Shown here: piece after piece, positions 18,610 through 27,524 of the stretch
How the letters are laid out: each line of letters starts with the position of its first letter
How positions within the stretch are numbered: position 1 is the first letter of the stretch
From: JACKFE01 sp050248735
GTDB lineage: Bacteria > Nitrospirota > Nitrospiria > Nitrospirales > UBA8639
Length of the DNA stretch: 64,000 bases
Reading direction: 5' to 3'
NCBI GenBank assembly: GCA_050248735.1
Contig: JBFWRU010000001.1
Span: forward strand, 434,001-498,000
Made by a program: the position numbers and the translations under genes
Notes under the pieces: generated by a model
Database searches by the model: none
Told to the model about the DNA's origin: nothing
What the model saw: the letters and a program-made list of their open reading frames with translations, nothing else

Positions 18610-20586
18610 TTGTGTGAGTTAGCCGTGAAGAATCTTCACAAAGTTCAACAAGCCGTCGAAGCCTCTCTTCGAGAACTCAAAGTCCAATCCCAGACTCCCT
18701 TGTCTTCCAAAGAGGAGAAACTGAGCCATTCCCTTCAGATTTTATCGGAGCGGCTTAAGTATATCCTTTCTAGCCCAGACTTTCCCAACTCTTCGAATTT
18801 TCTGGAAACAGCCGAGGAGCTGTGGGAAGGGGTGGTTGAGGTGCCGGAACGACCTCAGTCTCTTGAGGGATCTCTTTCTTTCTGTTTGTCGACTTCGCCA
18901 GAAGGTACGATTCTCTCGGCCTGTGATAAAGCTTGTGGGGTGTTGGGATTTGATGTGAGTGGATTGGGATCGATTTCATTTAGTGACTTTTTTCCTCATG
19001 AAGAGTGGGGGGTGATTCGCCAGGTTCTTTCTAAGGCGGAAACCAGGTCGGCTTCGAATGAGTGGATGATGACTTTAAGAACGGCTTCAGGGCAAAATCA
19101 GATATTCCGTGGGGTTGCCACGCCCATGTTTGATCGACAACACCGTGTGAATATCTGGGTGTGGAATATAACCAAGGGAAAGGCTGATGAGCCGCAGGTA
19201 TCACAGGGTACCATCTCGCCAGGGTTGGCTGCACAGTTGTTCACGGGGGAAAGTTTAGATTTTTGCTTATCCCAAATCTGTCAGGGCTTGGTATCAACCC
19301 TGGGAATATCCTTTTCGTGGATCGGCGTTTGCGATGAAGAGCATGCCCCCTTGGAGCTTTGTGCTCACGCGGAGGCTGTTGGATTGAATTGGCTCGCTTA
19401 CGGACCCACCTGGTGGAAAAGCTTTTCCGAAAGTCAGCCGTTGACTAACCTCAAATCAGGAATGGAGTTTCTGCATTGCTCCGAGGGTGAGAAAAACCCC
19501 CAGGAAGTGACCTGGGTGCCTTCAGCCTATGGTCCGATGGATTGTGTAGTGATGCCTCTGACACATGGTGGGATGACGTGTGGTGTATTTGTCGTGGCAT
19601 CTGGTCACCCTTCCACATTTGATGAACGGTTATGCCGATGGTTACAGTCGTTGCGGGCTCAAATTTTGGATCTGCTTAATTGCGGAAAACGGTTGACGGA
19701 CATGAAGCTTCGAAGTGCGGTCATGGACCCAGTATCTTATGCGGTGTGTGTGATGGATGTGAAGGGCTGTTTACAATGGGTTAATGAAACCTATACCAAG
19801 TTGATTGGTCAATCAGTGAGTCAAATACTTGGAACACCGTTTAGGACCTTTCCACGAGATCAATTACAGGCTTTAGAGGGTTCCTTTGGAGAAACTCAGG
19901 GTATACCCGGATGTGTAAAATCTGACATACAGGAGAAGCAGTCCAATGGGGTGTGGGTTGATCTGGAACAGGTGGTCACTCCTGTGGTTAACGAGCAGGG
20001 TATAATTACCCATTACGTGGCGATTCTCCAGGATCTGACAGGACGAAAAACATTAGAAGCTAAGATGAAGCATTTGGCGTATCATGACCCATTAACGGAT
20101 TTGCCCAATCGGGTGATGTTCGAGGATCGCTTACATCAAGCCCTGGCCTATACGCGGCGGCAAGGAGGTCTGTTGGCTGTGCTGTTTCTGGACCTGGACA
20201 ATTTTAAACCCGTGAATGATCAATATGGACACCGTATGGGTGATCGCCTGTTACGGATTGTGGCAAAGCGCCTGGTGACCTGCGTCAGATCAACGGATAC
20301 GGTTGCCCGGTTATGCGGAGATGAATTTACCATAATTCTCCAGGGCCTTGATCGAATTCGCGATATTCGCCAGGTGGCACAAAAAATTTTAGATTGTCTG
20401 GCTCCACCCATTCGTCTTAATGGCCATGTCATTTCCGTCAAAACCAGTATCGGGATCTCCGTTTACCCCAATGATGCCACTCATCCCATTCAATTGTTGG
20501 AAATCGCAGATCGGGCCATGTATCAGGCCAAAGAACAGGGTGGTCAACAGTGGGTGTTTGCCACACCAGAATGGAATGCGGAATAA
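18610..20586 (+). CDS. PAS-GAF-PAS-GGDEF diguanylate cyclase with CGDEF active site
   Basis: This 658-residue cytosolic protein makes cyclic di-GMP from two GTP if active. Order: N-terminal helical part (1-80), PAS-like domain (about 90-190), GAF-like domain (about 205-355), PAS (about 365-480), GGDEF (about 485-655). The active-site motif reads CGDEF at 569-573 instead of GGDEF. The inhibitory RxxD site is intact (RSTD, 560-563, five residues before the motif), as are DPLTDLPNR (493-501) and LDLDNFKPVND (527-537). Variants with a changed first glycine (SGDEF, AGDEF) can be active, so activity is plausible. No EAL domain is present. The start is TTG at 18610; the GTG at 18625 is an alternative. 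Confidence 0.87.
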   Translation: MCELAVKNLHKVQQAVEASLRELKVQSQTPLSSKEEKLSHSLQILSERLKYILSSPDFPNSSNFLETAEELWEGVVEVPERPQSLEGSLSFCLSTSPEGTILSACDKACGVLGFDVSGLGSISFSDFFPHEEWGVIRQVLSKAETRSASNEWMMTLRTASGQNQIFRGVATPMFDRQHRVNIWVWNITKGKADEPQVSQGTISPGLAAQLFTGESLDFCLSQICQGLVSTLGISFSWIGVCDEEHAPLELCAHAEAVGLNWLAYGPTWWKSFSESQPLTNLKSGMEFLHCSEGEKNPQEVTWVPSAYGPMDCVVMPLTHGGMTCGVFVVASGHPSTFDERLCRWLQSLRAQILDLLNCGKRLTDMKLRSAVMDPVSYAVCVMDVKGCLQWVNETYTKLIGQSVSQILGTPFRTFPRDQLQALEGSFGETQGIPGCVKSDIQEKQSNGVWVDLEQVVTPVVNEQGIITHYVAILQDLTGRKTLEAKMKHLAYHDPLTDLPNRVMFEDRLHQALAYTRRQGGLLAVLFLDLDNFKPVNDQYGHRMGDRLLRIVAKRLVTCVRSTDTVARLCGDEFTIILQGLDRIRDIRQVAQKILDCLAPPIRLNGHVISVKTSIGISVYPNDATHPIQLLEIADRAMYQAKEQGGQQWVFATPEWNAE

Positions 20587-21101
20587 GGCATTTTTACTTC
20601 GGTTATACGCATTCAGGATTTTAGGCTTTTCCATTCCTCCTTAGTTTCTTTAAACTCCCAAGCGCCTTTCTCGAATTGGTTATTTGGCTTTGTATTCTCC
20701 ATACTCAGAGTTGACGAAATCACACGAGTGTTGAAAAAAGCTGCGTGATCTTTGCAACAGAGTCGGGACCCTCCTATAGGTATGGCACTACTTTCGTTTT
20801 ACCAACAATACAGGAGGAGGAGTTTCCGCTCTTCCAATTATTCCCCGTCGGCACTAAAAGCTATGGTTCATTTTCTGTCATAACCCCTATAAATTATTAA
20901 GGAATTTATGGGCAGGAGAGTGAGTAGTTAATAAAACTCTTTGTGTTAGCGGGTGTTCCATTGACTCCAGCTATATGTCGAATCGTGGGCATAGAGAGAA
21001 GAGTGGGAAATGGTCTTGTTCTTGCAATTTTTGGTTTAGGGTTCACAGGGTATACATGCAGCAAGGATGAACGAGGGGTGTGGAGGAAGGAGAGTTTTGT
21101 T
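20587..21101 (+). other. Intergenic region before pal
   Basis: No gene is supported in these 515 bases. An open frame runs in phase into pal from 20943, but its extra 53 residues (GLGFTGYTCSKDERG region) would destroy the lipoprotein signal, so it is leader sequence. A GGAGGAGGAG tract lies near 20813-20822 without a following gene. Confidence 0.4.
21028..21056 (+). promoter_or_regulatory. Possible sigma-70 promoter of pal
   Basis: TATACA at 21051-21056 resembles a -10 box. TTTTTG lies 17 bases upstream as a weak -35 box. Transcription would begin near 21062, about 40 bases before the pal start, leaving room for the GGAGGAAGGAG ribosome binding site. Confidence 0.3.
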
Positions 21102-21824
21102 ATGAAAGAGCAGATAGTGAGAGGGAAATGGGTTCTCCAGTGGAGCCTGATAATTTTGATGGGTGTTCTGGTGGTAGGCTGCGGACATCGCTCCACGCAT
21201 GGGATTCACCATGCGAAAAAATCTTCTAAGGTCCCCGCGCTTATGGTGAAGGAGGACCCGAGCCTGGTGAGTCCAGCGAATGCCGGTAATGGAAAAAGTT
21301 TTGGTAGCGAGGGGTATTTTCCCGGCAGAGATGGTCAGCTTTCAGATCTCTTGCAGGATGACCCTTTAATATATGAAGAATCACCTCTGTCACAGGCAAA
21401 TGCCGGATCGTCTGGTGATTATTGGGCGAATCGTACTCGTGCAGAACAGATGACTGCTGAAGCGGGGTTGCGGGATGTTCAATTTGAATTCGATAGTTCG
21501 CAATTAACCGAGCAGGCCAAGAATATACTTTCCTCCAACGCTGAATGGATTAAAGCTCATCCGGATGCAATAGTCACAATTGAAGGCCATTGTGATGACC
21601 GAGGCACACAGGCATATAACTATGTCTTGGGCGAAAAACGGGCCATTCGCACAAAAGCCTACTTGGCTAGCCTGGGTGTTGATGGCCAACAACTACATGC
21701 CATGACTTTTGGCAAAGACAACCCGGCGTGCCGGGATTACACCGAATCGTGTCACCAAAAAAATCGTCGGGCCCACATGGTGTTGGGGATAAACCTGGCC
21801 TCCACTGCCATGCAAGTGCGATAA
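21102..21824 (+). CDS. pal: Peptidoglycan-associated lipoprotein Pal
   Basis: This 240-residue outer membrane lipoprotein tethers the outer membrane to peptidoglycan in the Tol-Pal system. The signal peptide ends in a lipobox LVVGC with acylated C27. A linker of about 95 residues follows, then the OmpA-like domain (about 125-235). VQFEFDSSQLTEQAKNIL, IEGHCDDRGTQAYN, LGEKRA and the RRAHMVL end match Pal closely. The ATG at 21102 is chosen because GGAGGAAGGAG stands 6-7 bases before it. A CpoB-like gene follows after 50 bases. TolQ, TolR, TolA and TolB are not in the window. Confidence 0.93.
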   Translation: MKEQIVRGKWVLQWSLIILMGVLVVGCGHRSTHGIHHAKKSSKVPALMVKEDPSLVSPANAGNGKSFGSEGYFPGRDGQLSDLLQDDPLIYEESPLSQANAGSSGDYWANRTRAEQMTAEAGLRDVQFEFDSSQLTEQAKNILSSNAEWIKAHPDAIVTIEGHCDDRGTQAYNYVLGEKRAIRTKAYLASLGVDGQQLHAMTFGKDNPACRDYTESCHQKNRRAHMVLGINLASTAMQVR

Positions 21825-21874
21825 GGATTTTATTTCAAATGGTGAGTGCGTTGTGAGGGACGGTCTTTTAGAAA

Positions 21875-23314
21875 ATGTACAAGATGAGTAACGCAGACAT
21901 TCGAACCATCGTCATGACCATTGGTGGGTGGGGTGTCATAGGATTGTTGTGTGTTACGATGTATGGGTGTGTGGCTCAGCAAGCCGATGTGGTGAAAATT
22001 AAACGTGAGCTGGATGCCAAAATTAGCCAGCTGGATAAAAGCAAAACCTCCCTGCAACAAGCGGTCGGCGAGGCCAATCAGGCATTGGAGAATGCCAGTA
22101 GTATTATTTCCAAACAGCGGGGAGAAATTAAAGAATTATTGCATGCTAGAGCCGAGCTGATGGATCAAATGGCTAGTCTCAAAGAGACCGATCTTTCCCA
22201 AGTCAGAGGAGCCCTTGAAAAAAATCAACATCAGATGGGTGAACTGACACAGCGGTTTGGTCGTATGGAAACTGATATGCAGACCGTGCGAAGCCAAGTC
22301 CAACAATCTCAAACAGCGTTGGAACCACTTGTCAGCCAAGTCCGCGAGCGTTTGGGTGCGGGGGAGCAGTTATTAACCGAGCAGGGAGGAAAATTGGGAG
22401 AGTTTCGCTCATCTCTGGTTGATTACCAGCAAGCTTTGGCCTCTATTCGTCAGTCTCTCGCTAAACAAGACCAACAAGTCTCAGAATTAAAGGCCCACAT
22501 GGAAATGATAGGCCAAACGCACACGACCAGTACCCGGCAAGTGCAGGCGAATTTCGAAGAGGTCCGGCGCAGCATTCAGTCGGTGATTGGAACAATGGAA
22601 AAGGTCACGACGACTTTTGGTAGCCGCTTGGATGAACATGAACAAAAGTTGAATCGAATAGCGGGTCTGAATGGAAATCATTTAGGTCTTCAATCCCGTG
22701 CTGCCTCCTCTCCCGAACCCTTAAATCGAAAGGCGGATGGCCGGTTGCCTGAGGTTTCCCCTAGCCTCCCTTCCTTCCAGTCTCTCAATCTTCCTCCTCC
22801 AACTTCATCAGGCGACACTTCTAGTGTGCAAGCGGCCACTTCGGTTGGAACGAATGTTGTTGCCGTGGCACCTTTGATGGAAACTTTCAAAGGTAAAACA
22901 ACGGAAGACAGACAGAAGAAGGATTCCCGTGTTCTCTATGACGAAGCTTTTCAGTCCTTGCGTGAAGGAAATTACGTGCGGGCGGCCACGGAGTTTTCCA
23001 ACTTATTGCGGTCATACCCCGAATCTCCCTTGGCCTCGAACGCTCAATACTGGCTGGCCGAATGTTATTATGGGCAGAGGAGGTTTCAGGAAGCCATCGA
23101 TGAATTTGAACGGGTGTTTTTATTGTATCCCTCAAGCAATAAAGTACCCGCTTCGTTATTGAAAATTGGGTATTCTCATCTGGAGCGTCAGGATGGCGCG
23201 ACTGCCTGGTCGGTATTTCAACAATTAATTCGGACGTACCCTCAAAGTCCTGAAGCCCTCAAAGCTCAATCCCGTTTACAAGAAGTCAACATGTTACTGA
23301 AGTCCCCATCTTGA
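21875..23314 (+). CDS. cpoB: CpoB/YbgF-like coiled-coil TPR protein
   Basis: This 479-residue protein starts with a hydrophobic segment and a possible lipobox (TMYGC, C32). A long coiled coil (about 38-270), rich in Gln, Glu and Leu, and a Pro/Ser linker (about 275-340) follow. The C-terminal TPR domain (about 345-475) has three PEST-like tetratricopeptide units, beginning LYDEAFQSLREGNYVRAA. This matches YbgF/CpoB, which couples the Tol-Pal machine to septal peptidoglycan synthesis, but the coiled coil is much longer than in E. coli CpoB (about 260 residues in total). It lies directly after pal, the usual place for this gene. Confidence 0.82.
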   Translation: MYKMSNADIRTIVMTIGGWGVIGLLCVTMYGCVAQQADVVKIKRELDAKISQLDKSKTSLQQAVGEANQALENASSIISKQRGEIKELLHARAELMDQMASLKETDLSQVRGALEKNQHQMGELTQRFGRMETDMQTVRSQVQQSQTALEPLVSQVRERLGAGEQLLTEQGGKLGEFRSSLVDYQQALASIRQSLAKQDQQVSELKAHMEMIGQTHTTSTRQVQANFEEVRRSIQSVIGTMEKVTTTFGSRLDEHEQKLNRIAGLNGNHLGLQSRAASSPEPLNRKADGRLPEVSPSLPSFQSLNLPPPTSSGDTSSVQAATSVGTNVVAVAPLMETFKGKTTEDRQKKDSRVLYDEAFQSLREGNYVRAATEFSNLLRSYPESPLASNAQYWLAECYYGQRRFQEAIDEFERVFLLYPSSNKVPASLLKIGYSHLERQDGATAWSVFQQLIRTYPQSPEALKAQSRLQEVNMLLKSPS

Positions 23315-23517
23315 TCAGACCTGAACTGGCTTTTCTCTCCCCTTCGTGCCCCCTAATCTATAGTGTAATTCTGGTGAAAGTTCCCACGACACACGTGGAA
23401 AGCGAGATGTGTGTCTGATGTCATGGAGTTCCATCACATTGGGATTCATTTCCGCTAAACGTTCAATAAGAGAGGTGTTGGAACGGAGTCTGCCAAGAAA
23501 GTGTATGCTTCGCTCAT

Positions 23518-24093
23518 TTAAAAGATGGCCTCACTCATAAAGACTGTCGGGGCGTTTCCGGTTCCGCCCCCACCATACCAGGTCAAATTCCCGAATGGAG
23601 TGATCGGATCATGTTCATAGTACACCTTCACGACAGTAAACTGTTGAACAGGAGCGGTTCCGAGTCCTGCATCATAGGTGAGGTACGTCACTAAGTTTGC
23701 AGGCAAATCGCAGTTAGGCGGGACTGGGGCCTGAACACCGTTTGTAAGCCCGCCTCTTTGTACGAGTGCGCAGGTTGGTGTGGGATTAGCTGCATTCCCT
23801 GCAGTGATTTGTGCCAAAAAAATACGGTATTTGTTGGGATTCGACCCAAATTTTAATGCGTTATCTGTGGATTCCAAAAGATCCAGCATATTCTGATTAG
23901 AAGTCAGATTTCTTGAAGCTATACTGGCTCCCTCCCGCGACAACTGCGTGAGGGCATTCCGTTCATTGATCATTGAGCCGTATTCGATGATTCCGAAAGC
24001 CATAAAGAGGAAGAGCATAATGGAAATGGATAATTCCAAAAGGGCAGTACCTCGTTCGTTATAACATGCAGGGAGCGTGTGTGGCGACATCAT
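23518..24093 (-). CDS. tadE: TadE-like pseudopilin
   Basis: This 191-residue protein has a TadE-type prepilin region. Its ERG/TALLELSISIMLFLFMAFGIIEYG segment (residues 13-38) combines a prepilin peptidase Gly cleavage site, a Glu at +5 and a hydrophobic helix. The rest is a soluble domain with about three cysteines, Pro/Asn-rich loops and a Gly-rich stretch near the end. GAGAGGAG precedes the start. It is the third gene of a minus-strand set (VWA protein, TadF-like, TadE-like). Minor pseudopilins of this type are needed for Flp pilus assembly. TadE and TadF cannot be told apart with certainty here. Confidence 0.82.
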   Translation of the reverse strand: MMSPHTLPACYNERGTALLELSISIMLFLFMAFGIIEYGSMINERNALTQLSREGASIASRNLTSNQNMLDLLESTDNALKFGSNPNKYRIFLAQITAGNAANPTPTCALVQRGGLTNGVQAPVPPNCDLPANLVTYLTYDAGLGTAPVQQFTVVKVYYEHDPITPFGNLTWYGGGGTGNAPTVFMSEAIF

Positions 24094-24117
24094 AACAATC
24101 TCCTCTCAACGTGACTA

Positions 24118-24654
24118 CTATAAAATAAAGTTTTCGTTTCGATATGTTCCCTCAGACTGCATTTGGATCGTTTGTCCCCCAAAAAATCCACCAATCAGCG
24201 ATGTGAAAAACGTGTGATTGTATTGAACGCGAACCCGCATAAAAGCTCCGGCTCCCCCTGCGGCTGCACCGTTCGCAACGGCCGGGTCATCCGGATCGGT
24301 CCAGTCAGCGTCCACTGGAAAAATAAAAATGCTGGCAGGGTTAATGTCCATGACCGGATTAGCCCGATCTTTAATGGCTTGCTTGATACTGTTTTCGCGA
24401 GACATCGGGTTACCCTGTCCATCGGTGAGTGAATCTCCGATCGCCCCCAAACGAATCCCATCCCTGACTGCTGCGGTGAGGGTTGTTTGATGGACAAAAT
24501 ACCAACCGAATTCGATGACCGAAAACATGGCGAGGACAAAGAGCATCATGGTGGCTCCGGTTTCCACTGCCGAAATTCCTGCCTCGTTGCGACATGGCTT
24601 GAATATCATTCCCAGGAGAGAGGCTCGTTGTTGTTTTTCTGTATTCTGTTTCAT
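24118..24654 (-). CDS. tadF: TadE/TadF-like pseudopilin
   Basis: This 178-residue protein has a class IV prepilin motif, NEAG/ISAVETGATMMLFVLAMFSVIEFG (residues about 23-46), followed by a periplasmic domain. It lies 24 bases upstream of the other pseudopilin gene and 61 bases downstream of the VWA gene, so the three form one transcription unit. AAAGG precedes the start. The two pseudopilins share the leader design but little obvious similarity elsewhere, so they are likely the TadE and TadF roles. Confidence 0.82.
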   Translation of the reverse strand: MKQNTEKQQRASLLGMIFKPCRNEAGISAVETGATMMLFVLAMFSVIEFGWYFVHQTTLTAAVRDGIRLGAIGDSLTDGQGNPMSRENSIKQAIKDRANPVMDINPASIFIFPVDADWTDPDDPAVANGAAAGGAGAFMRVRVQYNHTFFTSLIGGFFGGQTIQMQSEGTYRNENFIL

Positions 24655-24715
24655 CGTCGCTAGCCTTTCAACGAAGTGTTTCAGTCTATATTCGACATCA
24701 GGAAGTACTTATTAA

Positions 24716-26026
24716 CTAACTTACTAATACGAGCTTCAGGATATTAGCGATTTGTTGGAAAATTCCAGCGAGTTCCCCTGGATCTGTTGTATAGTATGAG
24801 AACCCGTTGCCACTAGAGAGTTGGTTCAAGTAGGCCTGATCCACATCGCCCAATCCAATCGTGTAGATCTCAATGCCTTGGTCCTTCAGAGCCTGGGCAT
24901 TGTCTAAAGCCATTTGTTTATTCACCCAGGCATGATAATTAAAAAGAGGATTCGGGTGGGAGATATCACATTGCTCCGGGGCAAGACCAGTCGTTTGAGC
25001 AAAGCTATTAAACCCATAAGTGGGATCTTCAGCAATGTACCATTTCACATTTAATTTGCTTCCGTCTTTCTTGGGGCAAGCTGTGGAGCCTTCAGTTTTG
25101 CCGTCTCCAGTTCTATTCACTCGGTTTACGGAAAATGCTTCCATCTGTTTGTTGGGTTTCAAGAGATCGGAATACACATCATTACCGGTGTGTACTGCTG
25201 CCACTCCATCGTAGTTTGTACCATTATATTTGAATTGTCCTCGAAAAGCGGTCGGATTGCCGTCCGAAAAGAAAACGACTACTTGTTTCCCACGTTCATT
25301 TGGAGGCAGGGCGGTTTGGTCAGTCCAGGGGAGGGCTCCTGCCTGGGCTAAAGCATCTTCAGCATTGGTCCCACCCACGGCATTCAATCCGTTAATGGCG
25401 GTCCCGATCGGGCCGACATAGTTATGGTCAAGATTAAAGGGTTTCATGACGCCTGAGGCAAAGGTGAGCAGGGCAAATTTGCTTGTTGTTTCATGATCGG
25501 CAAAATTATCGACAAATTGTTCCGCTCCATCTTTTAAATTGCTTAGAGCATTCCCAGCCATTGACCCTGAAATATCCAAAACGAGCGCGATCTCCGCATT
25601 TCGGAGTTTGGCAGAACCGGATGTGGCTACTTGGGTTTTGTCATAGGCGGGATTAAAGCCCTTAATCAGAGTATTTAAGGCGTGCGCTGAGCCATCAACC
25701 GTAATCTTCCCGTTGCCATCGTTGGTGACGGTGAACACCGGGGTATCTGTGCCCAATAATCCCGCTTCAAAATTGGCCTGGGCCACTTCCAATACAAAGG
25801 CATTTAAATCTGGAATATTAGGATTGTTGACATTTTTGGCCCCGGCGAAGGCGGCCCCATCAATCGATTTTGACATTTCTCCTTGAACGGCATACCACCT
25901 TCCTACCTCGACCCCCAATCCGGCAAATCCAAACAAGACCATGATGGCAATAACCGAAATCATGAGGTAACTGCCTCGCTGATTATGGAGTGGTGAGTTG
26001 CGCTGTTGGGGTGTTGAGAGAATCAT
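24716..26026 (-). CDS. tadG: TadG-like VWA-domain protein
   Basis: This 436-residue protein starts with a Tad_N-type segment (RGSYLMISVIAIMVLFGFAGLGVEVG, residues 17-42), a membrane anchor typical of TadG. A von Willebrand A domain follows (about 145-430), with MIDAS motif DISGS at 151-155. The ATG at 26026 is chosen: GGAGG lies 8 bases upstream, and the extra 25 residues from a start at 26101 have no clear role. TadG-like proteins sit in the envelope and help Flp pilus assembly or adhesion. It leads the minus-strand tad half-operon. Confidence 0.85.
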   Translation of the reverse strand: MILSTPQQRNSPLHNQRGSYLMISVIAIMVLFGFAGLGVEVGRWYAVQGEMSKSIDGAAFAGAKNVNNPNIPDLNAFVLEVAQANFEAGLLGTDTPVFTVTNDGNGKITVDGSAHALNTLIKGFNPAYDKTQVATSGSAKLRNAEIALVLDISGSMAGNALSNLKDGAEQFVDNFADHETTSKFALLTFASGVMKPFNLDHNYVGPIGTAINGLNAVGGTNAEDALAQAGALPWTDQTALPPNERGKQVVVFFSDGNPTAFRGQFKYNGTNYDGVAAVHTGNDVYSDLLKPNKQMEAFSVNRVNRTGDGKTEGSTACPKKDGSKLNVKWYIAEDPTYGFNSFAQTTGLAPEQCDISHPNPLFNYHAWVNKQMALDNAQALKDQGIEIYTIGLGDVDQAYLNQLSSGNGFSYYTTDPGELAGIFQQIANILKLVLVS

Positions 26027-26496
26027 GACCTCTACCTCCATTCCTATTGTCCAAGTCCAAATTGTGCGTGCCCAGTGATTGGTCCTGGAGAATGTGGGCA
26101 ATGTTTTCTCCAGGCGCGTGAAAAAATGAAATATTGCCTACCTACATCGTCAAAAATTTTCAAAGCTTGCGAGAGATTACATCTTTATGTTGGTTAGTCC
26201 ATATTCTCTTTGTGGATGGGTGGAAACAACACGATTGCACCTTGTTTCGTCCAACAAATTTCTGGTTGAGGAAAGGAGTTCAGTCAAAATCTCATGTAAT
26301 GAGAAGCGCGTGAGGAGTTTTTTTAATCCATTGGGGAAATTCAAAGTCAGAACGTAATGGCCATCTAACTGAAAGAACGAAGGGAGAAGGATTAAAGTTT
26401 GACGGGAACCGTTGTGTGGGCTCAACTAATAGCAGGTATGTGATTCAGAGGATGGAGGACATGGAAGGGGTTGAGAGTTATTGAGCAGAGAATAGA
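26027..26496. other. Intergenic region between tadG and the DUF362 gene
   Basis: These 470 bases hold no well-supported gene. An 82-codon minus-strand frame (26177-26425) starts with TTG without a ribosome binding site. Its LNFPNGLKKLLTRFSLHEI stretch does not match anything I know. The promoter of the minus-strand tadG unit should lie in the left part of this gap. Confidence 0.35.
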
Positions 26497-27522
26497 TTAA
26501 GCAAGGCGAAGACCATGGTGTGCAGGAATTTCAGGCTCAAGAGCAAATGGAACCCGGACAGAACGCCAGGATTCTCCTCGTTGTTGGATGGCCAATTCCT
26601 GGATGGGGCCGAGCCACTGATCAGCTTTTTTTAAATACGTTATTCGCGAGGGGTCAATCCCCATCACACGACAACAGGTGGCATCCACAGCAGGGAGGTT
26701 TTGTCCCATGACGATGACACCGGCATCAATCGGTGTGCCCATAATGGGGCCATCGCCTTCCATACCCGTAATTCCATCAATAATGGCAAAGTGAGGCTTC
26801 AGGCTGGCATTAATGTCCAGGATGGACTGAGGAATTCCCTCCTGGTGTAAGACGTTTTTTGGCCAACCATAGTAGATGCCTGGCATCATGCCAAAGAGAT
26901 TTTTCATGGACAACGTGGCGCCAGCCCAATGATGAGTTTTCATCTTAGCCATGGATACGATCCAATCGACTTCTTGGACTACACGGGGAAAGGTCAGGGT
27001 AGTCAGCCTGGTTTGTTTCCCGAGGTTTGGAAGAGAGAGGCCCTCCATCATATTCAAATCTCGGAAGGGAATTCGATCTTCATAAAGCACATCGCCAAGC
27101 CCCGATTCTTCCAACACCAATAGCGTATCATGACGATGCCCCGGTCCTTCTCCCACGATCACCGAGGCTGCGCCCAGACTGAGAAAGGCTTCAATGGCAC
27201 CACGAACCACCAGAGGATGTGTATTAATATGGGGCGCCGATCGATGAGGTTCAACCAGGTTGGGTTTCAAGAGAATCCGTTTCCCGGTTAAGGAGGTGTG
27301 AGTGATGCCTAGTTCCTGGAAACCACTTCGGATGAGAGCGGCGATATCCACTTGATAAGTGTTGGCTTTCCCAATAAATGTCGAGGCGGTAAGCAGTGGG
27401 CCTTTGAGCCATTGCAGCAGAGAAAATCCGGAGAGTGCCAACCCTCCTCCGATCAAGGTGGCTCGTAAGAGGTCCCGGCGTGAAAGGGTGGGACTTTCCG
27501 TTTCTTGAGCAACTTGCGGCAT
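26497..27522 (-). CDS. Tat-exported DUF362 protein
   Basis: This 341-residue protein starts with a twin-arginine signal (SRRDLLRAT, R15-R16, then a hydrophobic helix, about 20-45), so it is folded in the cytoplasm and exported. The rest is a DUF362 domain: KPNLVEPHRSAPHINTHPLVV, VIVGEGPGHRHDT, MAKMKTHHWAGATLSMKNLFGMMPG, and DGITGMEGDGPIMGT. DUF362 proteins are often fused to ferredoxin domains, but no CxxC cluster is seen here. Tat export suggests a cofactor or early folding. It starts 2 bases after the stop of the alpha/alpha-toroid gene, so the pair is co-translated. No function is known for the family. Confidence 0.85.
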   Translation of the reverse strand: MPQVAQETESPTLSRRDLLRATLIGGGLALSGFSLLQWLKGPLLTASTFIGKANTYQVDIAALIRSGFQELGITHTSLTGKRILLKPNLVEPHRSAPHINTHPLVVRGAIEAFLSLGAASVIVGEGPGHRHDTLLVLEESGLGDVLYEDRIPFRDLNMMEGLSLPNLGKQTRLTTLTFPRVVQEVDWIVSMAKMKTHHWAGATLSMKNLFGMMPGIYYGWPKNVLHQEGIPQSILDINASLKPHFAIIDGITGMEGDGPIMGTPIDAGVIVMGQNLPAVDATCCRVMGIDPSRITYLKKADQWLGPIQELAIQQRGESWRSVRVPFALEPEIPAHHGLRLA

Positions 27523-27524
27523 AG

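Noticed and set aside
20783..20796. TGGCAC followed by TACTTTCG, resembling a sigma-54 promoter
   Set aside because: The -24 half fits but the GC of the -12 half is reversed (CG), so the spacing and sequence fail.
26177..26425. 82-codon minus-strand frame between tadG and the DUF362 gene
   Set aside because: Starts with TTG without a ribosome binding site; kept only as a note in the intergenic entry.
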